A stretch of DNA of 64,000 bases from Bacillus sp. FJAT-22090 (GCF_007676755.1 NZ_VEBK01000001.1:310001-374000), one strand, 5' to 3'; counted from the first letter of the stretch, positions 21,519-30,481 are shown. Notes: a model not told the origin generated them from the letters alone. Made by a program: numbers and translations.

Positions 21519-22454
21519 TTACCTTCCCCATTTTAGGGTAATGGCACCCCAAGTCAACCCGCCGCCAAAACCAACCATGACAACGATATCATCATCTTTT
21601 ACTTTCCCGTTTACTACTTCTTCTTTTAAAGAAAGAGGGATAGATGCCGATGACGTATTACCGTATTTATGAATCGTTTTAGACATTTTTTCTTCCGGTA
21701 AGCCTAGTCTTTCTCTAGATGCTTCCATTATGCGAATATTTGCCTGATGCGGGATTAACATATCAATATCTTCTTTAGTAAGTCCTGCTTTCTCTATAAC
21801 ATTAACTGCTGACTCACCCATTTGTCTAACAGCAAACTTGAATACTTCTCTACCGTTCATCGACAAGTATGCGCCGTCTTGGAATAAGTGCTTACCACCA
21901 CTACCATCTGCACCAAGCTCAAAAGATAATATACCACGACCTTCAGAAACTTTACTTACTACGGCAGCCCCTGCTCCGTCACCAAACAATACTGCAGTAT
22001 TGCGATCTTCCCAATCTGTTATTTTCGAAAGCTTTTCTACCCCAACAACAAGCACATGCGAGTAAGTATTAGACTCTACAAATTGTTTTGCAGTAACTAG
22101 ACCATACATAAACCCTGCACAGGCCGCTGAAATATCCATTGCTGCAGCGTTGGTTGCCCCTAGCTGGTGCTGTAGCATAGTAGACACACTAGGAAATGGA
22201 TAGTCTGGTGTTACTGTTGCGACTAAAATAAGTCCTATTTGTTCAGGGGAAATACCTGCGTCCTTTATTGCCTCTTTAGCAGCTTTGAACGCTAAGTGAG
22301 AGGTATTTTCTGCTTCTTCTGCAATTCTTCTTTCTTCTATACCAGTTCTAGTTCGAATCCATTCATCAGATGTATCTACCATTTTCTCAAGGTCTTCATT
22401 CGTTAATACTTTTTCAGGTGAGTAAGTGCCTAACCCAATAATTCCTGCATTCAT
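21519..22454 (-). CDS. fabH: 3-oxoacyl-[ACP] synthase III
   Basis: 311 residues. Triad Cys112 ([10 protein letters not shown]), His236 ([10 protein letters not shown]), Asn266 ([11 protein letters not shown]). It condenses an acyl-CoA primer (branched primers in Bacillales) with malonyl-ACP to start fatty acid synthesis. First gene of the operon, with a promoter and FapR site 30-70 bases upstream. Confidence 0.97.
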   Translation of the reverse strand: MNAGIIGLGTYSPEKVLTNEDLEKMVDTSDEWIRTRTGIEERRIAEEAENTSHLAFKAAKEAIKDAGISPEQIGLILVATVTPDYPFPSVSTMLQHQLGATNAAAMDISAACAGFMYGLVTAKQFVESNTYSHVLVVGVEKLSKITDWEDRNTAVLFGDGAGAAVVSKVSEGRGILSFELGADGSGGKHLFQDGAYLSMNGREVFKFAVRQMGESAVNVIEKAGLTKEDIDMLIPHQANIRIMEASRERLGLPEEKMSKTIHKYGNTSSASIPLSLKEEVVNGKVKDDDIVVMVGFGGGLTWGAITLKWGR

Positions 22455-22482
22455 GAAAGTTCCTCTTTTCTTATAATCTATT

Positions 22483-22501
22483 ATTAGTACCTGGTAATAA
22501 T
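22483..22501 (-). promoter_or_regulatory. FapR operator of fabH-fabF
   Basis: ATTAGTACCTGGTAATAAT closely matches the FapR palindrome ATTAGTACCTGATACTAAT. It starts at the edge of the fabH -10 box, the position where FapR blocks transcription and is released by malonyl-CoA. Confidence 0.85.
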
Positions 22502-22528
22502 AATAACGAATTTATGTACATTTTTCAA
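22500..22528 (-). promoter_or_regulatory. Predicted promoter of fabH-fabF
   Basis: -35 TTGAAA (22523-22528), 17-base spacer, -10 TATTAT (22500-22505). Confidence 0.75.
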
Positions 22529-22620
22529 CAACAGACTTTCAATGTTCAAATTTTCTTTTGAAAAGTCCTTTCGTATGGTATGATACATATAGTAAAAATT
22601 AACTCCTGAGGTGAAATTAC

Positions 22621-22809
22621 ATGAAATATATTATGACATTAATTTGGTCGGTTATTTTAGTTTCTATGTTAAATTATGTTGTAAGTTCTGTACAAAATGT
22701 AGATTTTATATTTAAAAATGGACTAATCATGTCAATTCCAGTTGCTATTATGATCTTTATCATTGCTGCAATCATTCCAAACGATCCAATGCCTAAAACT
22801 GAACATTAA
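22621..22809 (+). CDS. DUF2929 family small membrane protein (YjzD-like)
   Basis: 62 residues with two hydrophobic helices (about 5-23 and 33-52) and a short polar tail. Sequence style and neighbours (fabH, clpB) fit DUF2929/YjzD. Function unknown. TGAGGTG precedes the ATG. A TGG-TATGAT extended -10 (22579-22584) lies upstream, divergent from the fab promoter. Confidence 0.7.
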   Translation: MKYIMTLIWSVILVSMLNYVVSSVQNVDFIFKNGLIMSIPVAIMIFIIAAIIPNDPMPKTEH

Positions 22810-22810
22810 T

Positions 22811-22843
22811 AAAAAAAGCTCCCGCAAAGGGAAGCTTTTTTTA
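22811..22843 (+). terminator. Terminator after the DUF2929 gene
   Basis: AAAAAGCT-CCC pairs with GGG-AAGCTTTTTTT with one bulge; T runs lie on both strands, so it may also serve clpB. Confidence 0.75.
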
Positions 22844-22845
22844 TT

Positions 22846-22873
22846 ATGTTGCGCATACGGTCTGAAATGTTGC
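22846..22873 (+). repeat. Two ATGTTGCG words 21 bases apart
   Basis: ATGTTGCG occurs at 22846-22853 and again at 22867-22874, exactly 21 bases later. A weaker GTTGCA follows at 22889, inside the last codons of clpB. The spot lies between the convergent ends of the DUF2929 gene and clpB. It is a short member of the 21-base arrays described elsewhere in this window. Confidence 0.55.
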
Positions 22874-22880
22874 GAGTACG

Positions 22881-25007
22881 TCAAGCTAGTTGCAGTTCTC
22901 CATCTTCTATCGTTGCAACTACTGTTCCACCAGGAAACACAGTACCTCCGATCAACAGTTTTGCTACCGCTGTTTCTAAATGTCGTTGAATGAAACGTTT
23001 CAATGGTCTCGCACCGAAAGCAGCATCTGTACCCTCTTCCACAATCCATTTGATGACCGCGTCTTCTACTTTCAAAGTAATTTCTTGTTCTTGCAAACGA
23101 TTTTGCAGCTGTTTTACATATTTCTCTGCAATTTTTTCAAAATGATGCGTTGTAAGAGAATGGAACATAATGATGTCGTCCATACGATTTAATAATTCTG
23201 GCTTGAAATGTTCCCGTAAGGAAGACATGACTAACGTCTCTTCCTCTTCCCCTACTACCCCTGTTGTATTTGCTAAATATTGTGAGCCTATATTGGAAGT
23301 TAAGATAACAATTGTATTTGTAAAATTTACGATTCGACCTTGGCTATCTGTAATCCTCCCATCATCCATTAGTTGCAGTAAAATATTCGCAACATCCGGA
23401 TGAGCTTTTTCAATTTCGTCTAATAACACAACAGAATAAGGATTTCTGCGTACTGCTTCGGTTAACTGGCCACCTTCTTCATACCCAATATATCCAGGAG
23501 GAGCTCCCACGAGTCGAGAAACACTGTGTTTTTCCATGTATTCGGACATATCAATCCGTATAAAATGCTCCTCTGAGTCAAATAAATTGGCAGCTAATGA
23601 TTTAGCAAGCTCCGTTTTCCCAACTCCAGTTGGTCCTAAAAACAGGAAAGAACCAATTGGTTTATGAGGATCTTTAATGCCTGCTCTTGCACGCCATACT
23701 GCTTCAGTCACTAATTGAACGGCTTGATCTTGTCCTACGACTCTTTCACCAAGCGTTTCTTTTAAGCGCAACAGTTTTTCCCGCTCCCCTTCAACAAGTT
23801 TCGTTACTGGTATTCCTGTCCATCTGGAAACAATGGAAGCAATTTCTTCTGCCGTCACTTCTTCTCGTAATAATCTCGAATCGGATTCTTCATTTACCTG
23901 TTGCTCGTATACATGTAATTCCTTTTCTAATGTTGGAATTTTTCCGTGACGTAGCTCTGCTGCTTTATTTAAATCATATTTATTTTCTGCTTCTTCTAAC
24001 TCTCTACGATATCGGTCCAGTTCTTCACGTTTCTGTTGAATAAATTGAATAGACTCTTTTTCTTCCGTCCATTTATTGTCCATTTGACTGAAAGACTGCT
24101 CTAAATCTTTTAAATCTTTCCGTAAACTTTCTAAACGTTTTTGACTCGCTGCATCTTTTTCTTTCATTAATGCTTGTTCTTCAATTTGCAGTTGCATCAT
24201 TTTTCTTTTTACTTCATCTAACTCTAGAGGCATTGAATCAATTTCAGTTCGAATCATCGCGCAAGCTTCATCCACTAAATCAATTGCTTTGTCCGGTAAA
24301 AAACGCTCCGTAATATACCGATTGGAAAGCTCTGCTGCAGCAACAATAGCACGATCATGAATGCGAACACCATGATGTAGTTCAAAGCGTTCTTTTAAGC
24401 CTCGTAATATAGAAACTGTATCTTCGACAGACGGTTCTCGCACCATCACTTGTTGGAAACGTCTTTCTAATGCTGGATCTTTTTCAATATACATACGATA
24501 TTCATCTAATGTAGTAGCTCCAATACAGTGGAGTTCTCCACGAGCAAGCATCGGTTTTAACATATTCCCCGCATCCATCGCACCGTCTGTTTTACCAGCA
24601 CCTACAATTGTATGGATTTCATCGATAAATAGAATAATTTGCCCTTCGCTATCCTTCACTTGTTTTAAGACAGCTTGCAAACGCTCCTCAAATTCTCCTC
24701 GATATTTCGCTCCTGCGATTAAAGAACTCATATCTAGCTCAAAAATTTCTTTTTCTTTTAATCCTTCTGGTACATCCTTCCGTACAATACGTTGTGCCAA
24801 TCCCTCCACGATAGCCGTTTTACCTACACCTGGTTCCCCAATCAACACTGGATTATTCTTCGTTTTTCTTGATAGTATTCGAATGACGTCCCGAATTTCT
24901 TGGTCTCGTCCAATTACTGGATCCATTTTCCCCTCTTTTACTGCAGTTACCAAATTACGTCCGTACGTTTCTAAAGGACTTTTTTCATCTTGTTGTTTCA
25001 TTTGCAT
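22881..25007 (-). CDS. clpB: ClpB-type disaggregase without the N-terminal Clp_N domain
   Basis: 708 residues from the ATG at 25007 (AAAGGAG upstream); a TTG at 25013 is an alternative. NBD1 has Walker A GEPGVGKT and Walker [10 protein letters not shown] long ClpB-type middle domain follows (about residues 265-385, rich in Glu/Lys heptads, with [14 protein letters not shown]). NBD2 has GPTGVGKT and [13 protein letters not shown]. No IGF-like ClpP-binding loop is visible, so this is a refolding chaperone of the ClpB kind rather than a protease subunit. About 150 residues of Clp_N are absent, and no missing domain is encoded upstream. Controlled by a perfect CtsR operator. Confidence 0.88.
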   Translation of the reverse strand: MQMKQQDEKSPLETYGRNLVTAVKEGKMDPVIGRDQEIRDVIRILSRKTKNNPVLIGEPGVGKTAIVEGLAQRIVRKDVPEGLKEKEIFELDMSSLIAGAKYRGEFEERLQAVLKQVKDSEGQIILFIDEIHTIVGAGKTDGAMDAGNMLKPMLARGELHCIGATTLDEYRMYIEKDPALERRFQQVMVREPSVEDTVSILRGLKERFELHHGVRIHDRAIVAAAELSNRYITERFLPDKAIDLVDEACAMIRTEIDSMPLELDEVKRKMMQLQIEEQALMKEKDAASQKRLESLRKDLKDLEQSFSQMDNKWTEEKESIQFIQQKREELDRYRRELEEAENKYDLNKAAELRHGKIPTLEKELHVYEQQVNEESDSRLLREEVTAEEIASIVSRWTGIPVTKLVEGEREKLLRLKETLGERVVGQDQAVQLVTEAVWRARAGIKDPHKPIGSFLFLGPTGVGKTELAKSLAANLFDSEEHFIRIDMSEYMEKHSVSRLVGAPPGYIGYEEGGQLTEAVRRNPYSVVLLDEIEKAHPDVANILLQLMDDGRITDSQGRIVNFTNTIVILTSNIGSQYLANTTGVVGEEEETLVMSSLREHFKPELLNRMDDIIMFHSLTTHHFEKIAEKYVKQLQNRLQEQEITLKVEDAVIKWIVEEGTDAAFGARPLKRFIQRHLETAVAKLLIGGTVFPGGTVVATIEDGELQLA

Positions 25008-25033
25008 TACCAAACATCTCCTTTTTGAAATTG

Positions 25034-25050
25034 TTTGACCTTCTTTGACT
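25034..25050 (-). promoter_or_regulatory. CtsR operator of clpB
   Basis: On the minus strand AGTCAAA-GAA-GGTCAAA matches the CtsR heptad repeat RGTCAAA-NAN-RGTCAAA without error. It lies just downstream of the -10 box, so repression and heat induction are expected. Confidence 0.93.
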
Positions 25051-25056
25051 AATTTG

Positions 25057-25086
25057 ATTATAATATCTTTTGATTAAATTTGTAAA
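25057..25086 (-). promoter_or_regulatory. Predicted promoter of clpB
   Basis: -35 TTTACA (25081-25086), 18-base spacer, -10 TATAAT (25057-25062). Confidence 0.75.
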
Positions 25087-25096
25087 GAAAAGTGAT

Positions 25097-25136
25097 TTTC
25101 CATCTGAATATGCTATTATTAACATACAGATGGAAA
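25097..25136 (+). promoter_or_regulatory. Inverted repeat around the -10 of the FNR-type gene
   Basis: TTTCCATCTG (25097-25106) and CAGATGGAAA (25127-25136) are perfect inverted arms 20 bases apart, flanking an extended -10 (TGC-TATTAT, 25111-25119). The right arm runs into the ribosome binding site. It resembles an operator, or a leader hairpin hiding the site. It is not an FNR box (TGTGA-N6-TCACA). Confidence 0.55.
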
Positions 25137-25150
25137 GGTTGTGATTTGAT

Positions 25151-25846
25151 ATGAACGATAATACTTCAACACCCCAAGGTATTTATTCATTATTTGAGCA
25201 ATTTGGTTCCGTACATAAGATAGAAAAAAATCGTCCTGTTTTCCTAGAAGGTGAACGTGCAGAAGATGTCTATCTTATTCAGTCCGGCTCTGTCCGAATA
25301 ACGAAGGATACAGAAAGTGGCCAAGTGTTAACGATTCGTATTGCAGGTCCAAATACCTTTATAGGGGAAACTTCCGTATTTTGCGAAGTATTATATCACT
25401 CTGTAACCGCCCATACGAATGAACCTACTCATTTACTTGTAATACCCCGTAGTCAGCTTGAAAAACTTTTATCTGCTTCCTCTCCATTAATAATGGAATG
25501 GATGAAAGTTATTCAAACGCATAACTTAAAAAATGAAACTCGTTTTAGAGATTTATTGTTACATGGTAAAAAAGGTGCACTCTACTCTACATTAATTCGC
25601 CTTACTAACACATATGGGATAGAGCAATCAGATGGCAGCATAATAATTGACTATGCTTTAACAAATCAAGAATTGGCGAACTTTTGTGCAACGAGCCGAG
25701 AAGTAGTCAATCGGATGCTAAATGATTTAAAAAAACTAAGTATCATCTCTTTTGATAAAGGAATTTTTACCATACATGATTTACAATTTTTACGCACTGA
25801 AGTAGAATGCGACAATTGTCCATTGCATATTTGCCGGATTGATTAA
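25151..25846 (+). CDS. fnr: FNR-type Fe-S transcriptional regulator, Crp/Fnr family
   Basis: 231 residues. Cyclic-nucleotide-like N-terminal domain (GERAEDVYLIQSGSVRI, FIGETSVF), dimer helix, and a C-terminal winged helix (TNQELANFCATSREVVNRMLNDL). The C-terminus ends CDNCPLHIC: Cys220, Cys223 and Cys228 reproduce the C-x2-C-x4-C arrangement of B. subtilis Fnr, and the RDLLLHGKKGALYSTLIRL segment (Asp134) carries its aspartate ligand. A 4Fe-4S oxygen sensor activating anaerobic genes is therefore likely. No nar or other known Fnr target adjoins it. It is divergent from clpB. Confidence 0.85.
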   Translation: MNDNTSTPQGIYSLFEQFGSVHKIEKNRPVFLEGERAEDVYLIQSGSVRITKDTESGQVLTIRIAGPNTFIGETSVFCEVLYHSVTAHTNEPTHLLVIPRSQLEKLLSASSPLIMEWMKVIQTHNLKNETRFRDLLLHGKKGALYSTLIRLTNTYGIEQSDGSIIIDYALTNQELANFCATSREVVNRMLNDLKKLSIISFDKGIFTIHDLQFLRTEVECDNCPLHICRID

Positions 25847-25887
25847 ATAAAGGACGCTTCATGTACTGTTACATGAAGCGTCCTTTA
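25847..25887 (+). terminator. Terminator of the FNR-type gene
   Basis: AAAGGACGCTTCATGTA pairs perfectly with TACATGAAGCGTCCTTT around a short loop, just after the stop codon. Confidence 0.85.
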
Positions 25888-25893
25888 TGTTTC

Positions 25894-25988
25894 GATTGGT
25901 TGCTCTTAGGTTTCGGATGGTTGCGCTCGATAGTAATTTGATCGCTCTTACTATGGAATTGGTTGCGTTCAACACAATTTGGTTGCCT
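25894..25988 (+). repeat. 21-base-spaced GGTTGC array
   Basis: TTGGTTGC-like words start at 25896, 25917, 25938, 25959 and 25979, giving spacings of 21, 21, 21 and 20. The third copy is degenerate (TTGATCGC). Sequence between the words is not conserved. The array fills the gap between the convergent terminators of the FNR-type gene and the DUF59 gene. Confidence 0.8.
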
Positions 25989-26015
25989 TTAGCCATTTAT
26001 TTCCACCAAACTATA

Positions 26016-26056
26016 TAAAAAAGCGCAAGATCATCGTCTGGATGCTTGCGCTTTTG
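26016..26056 (-). terminator. Terminator of the yitV-yitW pair
   Basis: AAAAGCGCAAG pairs with CTTGCGCTTTTTT on the minus strand, directly after the DUF59 gene stop. Confidence 0.85.
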
Positions 26057-26060
26057 TTAT

Positions 26061-26369
26061 TTATCTAATGCCTAGTGCTATTTTTGCGTATCTAGACATA
26101 TTTTCTTTTGACCATGGTGGATTAAAGACGATGTTGACTTCGGTTTCTTTTACTTCTGGTAATTCACCGAGTGCTGTTTTAACTTGGTCGACTATCATTG
26201 GTCCCATTGGGCAACCGATAGAAGTTAAGGTCATTGTAACAGTTGCAGTACCTTCTTCTGTTAAATCTACATCATATACTAAACCTAAATTGACAATATC
26301 AATGCCTAGTTCAGGGTCAATAACATTTTCTAGGGCTGACATCATGCTGTCTTTCATATCTTGATCCAT
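26061..26369 (-). CDS. yitW: DUF59/MIP18 family Fe-S assembly protein (YitW-like)
   Basis: 102 residues from the ATG at 26369 with GAGGAGG 7 bases upstream. DUF59 fold: ALENVIDPELGIDIVNLGLVYDV, then LTSIGCPMGPMI with the conserved Cys, then NIVFNPPWS. Relatives (SufT, PaaD, YitW) help mature Fe-S proteins; the precise client here is unknown. It follows yitV by 48 bases, as in B. subtilis, and ends at a terminator. Confidence 0.85.
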   Translation of the reverse strand: MDQDMKDSMMSALENVIDPELGIDIVNLGLVYDVDLTEEGTATVTMTLTSIGCPMGPMIVDQVKTALGELPEVKETEVNIVFNPPWSKENMSRYAKIALGIR

Positions 26370-26417
26370 TTGAAAACCTCCTCTATCTCTTTCATTTATC
26401 ATAACAAACTAGTGTAT

Positions 26418-27176
26418 CTATGCCAAACTGTTTGCCATCCATTTTGTTGCCGCTAACATTCCGCTACGAGATACAGCATGTCCTGCAGACTTTTCTTTAA
26501 CAAATGTTATATTATTTTCTCCATACTCTTTTTCCAAGTCTTTTATAAAATGCGCTGTTGGTGCGAAAGGTACGACTGGATCCTTTTGACCATGCCAGAA
26601 AAAGAGTGGTTTTCCCGCGAGCTTTTCCATTTGATTTGTTGCATCGAATGCAGCCAATGTGTCGAACATGTTTTTTCTTTCTTCATCCGTCAACGGTATT
26701 TCGAATCCTTTTTGTTCTATTTGCTCCATTTGTGCTTTTGCAAGTTCTACGTATCCTGGTGTTCCCATCAAGATAACAGCAGCATCGATCCAAGAATAGG
26801 CTGTGAGGCAACCTAAAGTCGTAATCCCACCCATGGAGGTTCCTGCAACTCCAATCTTTTGATTTTCTAAGTATCCTCTTTTCGTAAGTTCCTCTTTTAA
26901 AACGCCAACCTCTTCTATAGAAGTCAACACCGTTTCCCAAAAACGAAGACTTATTTCTACTTTATCCAATTGTTCATCTCGTTCCCCATGCAAATGAGCA
27001 TCTGGTAAAATGACTCGACAACCCTGGTTAACTAATTGATAGGCATAGTGAAGATTATGCTCTTTTGCACTTTCAAAGCCGTGTAAAAAAAGGACAATCG
27101 GTGAATACTTTTCTGTTGTTTCATTATATATATGTAATAAAGGAATATTCCCCCATGACTCTTGTTGTACAATCAT
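26418..27176 (-). CDS. yitV: Alpha/beta hydrolase, YitV-like esterase
   Basis: 252 residues, alpha/beta hydrolase fold: oxyanion loop FLHGFESAKE, nucleophile elbow GTSMGG (Ser about 117), acid HGQKDPVVP, and His in SAGHAVS. It resembles the B. subtilis esterase YitV, which also precedes yitW. Substrate unknown, likely a small ester in the cytoplasm, since no signal peptide is present. Confidence 0.82.
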   Translation of the reverse strand: MIVQQESWGNIPLLHIYNETTEKYSPIVLFLHGFESAKEHNLHYAYQLVNQGCRVILPDAHLHGERDEQLDKVEISLRFWETVLTSIEEVGVLKEELTKRGYLENQKIGVAGTSMGGITTLGCLTAYSWIDAAVILMGTPGYVELAKAQMEQIEQKGFEIPLTDEERKNMFDTLAAFDATNQMEKLAGKPLFFWHGQKDPVVPFAPTAHFIKDLEKEYGENNITFVKEKSAGHAVSRSGMLAATKWMANSLA

Positions 27177-27254
27177 TTAGTTTCCCACCTTTTTGTATTT
27201 AATATTATTCTAACAAAGCAATTGCAAATTTACAAAAAGAGTGGATTATTCATT

Positions 27255-27283
27255 TTGACGTTCCCACTTGAAAACGATACACT
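27255..27283 (+). promoter_or_regulatory. Predicted promoter of the HAD phosphatase gene
   Basis: -35 TTGACG (27255-27260), 17-base spacer, -10 TACACT (27278-27283); the GGAGGGAG ribosome binding site follows. Confidence 0.6.
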
Positions 27284-27312
27284 TTACTTAAGTAATAGGA
27301 GGGAGTTTTAAT

Positions 27313-28128
27313 ATGCAACGTCATTTAATCGTATTAGATTTAGATGGGACTTTATTGACGGATGAAAAAGTTATATCGGAGAAGACAAAAAAGACATTAC
27401 TTCAAGCAAAAGAAGCAGGACATGAAGTAATGATTGCAACCGGAAGACCATATAGATCCAGTGAAATGTATTATAAAGAGCTTGGTCTAACTACTCCAAT
27501 TGTCAATTTTAATGGAGCATTTGTACATCACCCTGCTAATACATCCTGGCAGACTATACATACACCAATCGAATTGAAAGTAGTGAAAGAAGTCGTGGAA
27601 GCTGTTCAGAACTATTCGATTAAAAACATGCTTGCTGAGGTGTTAGATGACGTATACTTACATTATCACGATGAACATATGATGTCCGCATTTGCATTAG
27701 GCAATCCACATATAACAACTGGGGATTTACGTACTTTCTTAAAAAGTGACCCTACAAGTTTACTTATTCATGCGGAAGAACAATCAGTCGACCAAGTGCG
27801 TAAACATTTAGAAGATGTTCATGCAGAAGTTATCGATCATCGCAGATGGGGGGCCCCTTGGGATGTCATTGAAATTGTTCGAAATGGTTTAAACAAAGCA
27901 GTTGGATTATCACATGTTTCTTCCTATTTAGATATACCGAAAGAACGAATCATTGCTTTTGGAGATGAAGATAATGATTTGGAAATGATTGAATATGCAG
28001 GAGTAGGTGTTGCTATGGGAAATGCAATTGCCCCCCTACAAAACATTGCAAACGAAATCACCTTAACGAACAATGATGACGGTATTGCGGAATTCTTAAT
28101 AGACCGTTTACAATTAAACAAAAACTAA
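27313..28128 (+). CDS. yitU: HAD-IIB (Cof-type) phosphatase, YitU-like
   Basis: 271 residues. Motif I DLDGTLL with the catalytic Asp pair (residues 10 and 12), motif II ATGRP, motif IV FGDEDNDLEMI, and an HAD-IIB cap between. The closest B. subtilis counterpart by context is YitU, able to dephosphorylate the riboflavin intermediate ARPP; the substrate here is inferred only. Divergent from yitV, 18 bases before the DegV gene and probably co-transcribed with it. Confidence 0.8.
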   Translation: MQRHLIVLDLDGTLLTDEKVISEKTKKTLLQAKEAGHEVMIATGRPYRSSEMYYKELGLTTPIVNFNGAFVHHPANTSWQTIHTPIELKVVKEVVEAVQNYSIKNMLAEVLDDVYLHYHDEHMMSAFALGNPHITTGDLRTFLKSDPTSLLIHAEEQSVDQVRKHLEDVHAEVIDHRRWGAPWDVIEIVRNGLNKAVGLSHVSSYLDIPKERIIAFGDEDNDLEMIEYAGVGVAMGNAIAPLQNIANEITLTNNDDGIAEFLIDRLQLNKN

Positions 28129-28146
28129 CTACTTAGGAGGATGAAA

Positions 28147-28998
28147 ATGAGATTATTTGCAGACAGCGCAAGCGACTTACCTAAATCTTTTTATGAGGTA
28201 CATAATGTAGAGTTGATACCATTACGAGTTCATATCGGTGAGCAAGAGTATGCTGATGTTATTGGGATCGATTCCAAACAAGTATACGAAGAAATTCGTG
28301 CAGGAAAATATCCTAAAACGTCTCAAGCCTCACCTGAAAACTTTTTAAGAGTGTTTGAAGAACTTGCAAAATCAGGCGAAGAAGGATTATATGTTGCTTT
28401 TTCCTCTGCCCTTTCTGGAACGTATAGTACTGCAGTAATGATGCGAGAACAGATACTTGAAAAATACCCTGATTTAAAATTAACGATTATCGATTCAAAA
28501 TGTGCATCGCTTGGTTATGGTCTTCTAGTAAAAGAAGCAGTTAATTTAAGAGACCAAGGCTTAGACCTATCAACGATTGAAGAGAAAGTTAGATTTAATG
28601 CAGAACATATGGAACATCTTTTCACCGTTGAAGATTTAGATTACTTAGCGCAAGGTGGAAGGGTTTCGAAAGCAAGTGCTTTCATCGGTGGATTGTTGAA
28701 CATCAAACCTCTCTTACATGTGGAAGAAGGAAAATTGGTTCCAATTGAAAAAATACGTGGTCGTAAAAAAGTCATCAAGCGCATGATCGAAGTGATGGAA
28801 GAACGCGGGGAGCGTTTGGAGGAACAAGTGATTGCAATAAGTCATGGCGATGACGAGGAAACTGCGCTTGCATTAAAACAATTAATCGAAGAAAAGTTTC
28901 AACCGAAAGCGATAGAAATTTATCTTATCGGTTCTACCATTGCTGCACATACCGGACCTGGAACACTGGCATTATTTTTCTTAAATAAATTAGCGTAA
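28147..28998 (+). CDS. DegV family fatty-acid-binding protein
   Basis: 283 residues from the ATG at 28147; the ATG at 28141 abuts AGGAGG, whereas 28147 has proper spacing. DegV fold with SDLP and TSQASPENF near the N-terminus, SSALSGTYSTA, and the C-terminal IAAHTGPGTLALFF. Members bind a fatty acid (FakB) and present it to the FakA kinase, which is not in this window. Ends at a strong terminator. Confidence 0.88.
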   Translation: MRLFADSASDLPKSFYEVHNVELIPLRVHIGEQEYADVIGIDSKQVYEEIRAGKYPKTSQASPENFLRVFEELAKSGEEGLYVAFSSALSGTYSTAVMMREQILEKYPDLKLTIIDSKCASLGYGLLVKEAVNLRDQGLDLSTIEEKVRFNAEHMEHLFTVEDLDYLAQGGRVSKASAFIGGLLNIKPLLHVEEGKLVPIEKIRGRKKVIKRMIEVMEERGERLEEQVIAISHGDDEETALALKQLIEEKFQPKAIEIYLIGSTIAAHTGPGTLALFFLNKLA

Positions 28999-29001
28999 TC
29001 G

Positions 29002-29038
29002 AAACCCCTTTGACTCGAAGTCAAAGGGGTTCCTTTTG
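29002..29038 (+). terminator. Terminator of yitU-degV
   Basis: AACCCCTTTGACT pairs with AGTCAAAGGGGTT around CGA, then a T-rich tract. It lies against the stop of the convergent GH13 gene. Confidence 0.8.
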
Positions 29039-29041
29039 TAA

Positions 29042-30481
29042 CTATTTTTTATTTTTATCTTGCTCTAGTCTTCTTTGCTTCCCTTTTTTCCAAACGATGA
29101 CTAAAAATACAATGAATAATAAATACGCTAATGCCATTGCAAAAATATAAGATTTATTTAAACCTTTATCGTCTTTAATTTGATAGACCTCTACAATTTC
29201 GCGATCTAATACAAGTCGGTAGGAACCGTTATCCGACGGACGTACGATATCTGATTCGAACAAGCCGCGTAGTTCTTTATTTACTCCCACAACATCGCTT
29301 GATAATTCGATTCGCTTCGTTTCACTCGTATTATTGACAACGACTATAAATGACTCATCATCAGAATAACGTTTAAAAACAATATAACCATCCTTATTTT
29401 CGAGCAATTCCATCTTACCGGTACGCATTGTTTCGGAATTATCACGGATGGAGTTAATGTCTTTAATATATTCGATTAGTTCTTCATCTACCCGGAAGTT
29501 CATTACTTGGTGACTTTCTTGCGCATTTTGCCCATTCATCGCAATCTCTGTACCATATGTCATATAAGGTACACCAGGCATTGTCAGCATTGCCCCCATC
29601 GCTGTTTTAATACGAGTAGGGGGAAACATGTTTTCCAGTGCACTAAAATAGGTAAATCTTTCCGTATCCAGGTTATCGAATAATAATAAATTATTATAAT
29701 CAGTGGATATACTATTTTCTGTAGGTAAATCGGTGTTTTTGAATGCATCTCTAAAATTTACAAGCAGTTGATCGGAATAGTGGACATCGAAATCTGCATC
29801 CGATTCTTCTAGTGCAATGACGTACATAGGATCACGTACTTCTTTTACGCTTGTAATCATTTTGTTAATAAAAGCTGTAGGTGCTCCTTCTAATGCAGAT
29901 AGTTTCACACCGTCAATCTTATATTTTTTCGCGAAATCAACCAGTGTACTTGTAAGTGCTTTTTGAACTTCCTCATTTGTTAAATCTAAGACAAGTTCAT
30001 TATTTTCTTTACTTAGTATCCAATCGCTTTTCGAATTCCAAAGATGATTCACACTATAGTTATTTAACGGGAATTCGACCATTATTTTTAAATTTTGTTT
30101 ATGCGCCTCATTGATTAGTTGTTCAAATTCCTCAGGTGTACCAAATCTTTTTTCAAGTTCATTAAAATCCAATACTCGTTTACCATCATACGTTTCTGTT
30201 GCAAATACAGGCCCGATGGAAATTGTCGTAAAGCCCATATCTTTAATATGATTCATTTTTTCTATAATTCCTAAAAAATCACCGCCAGCAAATGCATTGG
30301 GATCTTTTGCATTCACATCGTAGTCGTTAGCAATCACTTTATTGAAATAACGATCCACATATAAATCGTAAATACTTTCATTATGTATAGAAGCATCTGC
30401 TTCGGCATTTGTTGGTTGAGTCGATGTGATCCAAAGACCACTTACGAGCACTCCTGTTAAAAGCCACTTTTTAAATTTCAA
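29042..30481 (-). CDS. Membrane-anchored GH13 (alpha-amylase fold) protein with degraded active site
   Basis: 479 residues, TTG start behind GAGGAGG. Signal peptide to about residue 26, an alpha-amylase barrel (IYDLYVDRYFN, GGDFLGIIEKMNHIKDMGFTTISIGPVF), a C-terminal beta domain, and a final membrane helix (about 450-468) with a basic tail. The catalytic motifs are altered. The nucleophile position reads GVKLS (Ser195 for Asp, Lys193 for Arg). Region I reads VEFPLNN (Glu and Asn for Asp and His). Region IV reads FDNLD (Leu271 for His, Asp272 kept). Normal GH13 catalysis is unlikely; binding or scaffolding outside the membrane is more plausible. Confidence 0.8.
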   Translation of the reverse strand: MKFKKWLLTGVLVSGLWITSTQPTNAEADASIHNESIYDLYVDRYFNKVIANDYDVNAKDPNAFAGGDFLGIIEKMNHIKDMGFTTISIGPVFATETYDGKRVLDFNELEKRFGTPEEFEQLINEAHKQNLKIMVEFPLNNYSVNHLWNSKSDWILSKENNELVLDLTNEEVQKALTSTLVDFAKKYKIDGVKLSALEGAPTAFINKMITSVKEVRDPMYVIALEESDADFDVHYSDQLLVNFRDAFKNTDLPTENSISTDYNNLLLFDNLDTERFTYFSALENMFPPTRIKTAMGAMLTMPGVPYMTYGTEIAMNGQNAQESHQVMNFRVDEELIEYIKDINSIRDNSETMRTGKMELLENKDGYIVFKRYSDDESFIVVVNNTSETKRIELSSDVVGVNKELRGLFESDIVRPSDNGSYRLVLDREIVEVYQIKDDKGLNKSYIFAMALAYLLFIVFLVIVWKKGKQRRLEQDKNKK

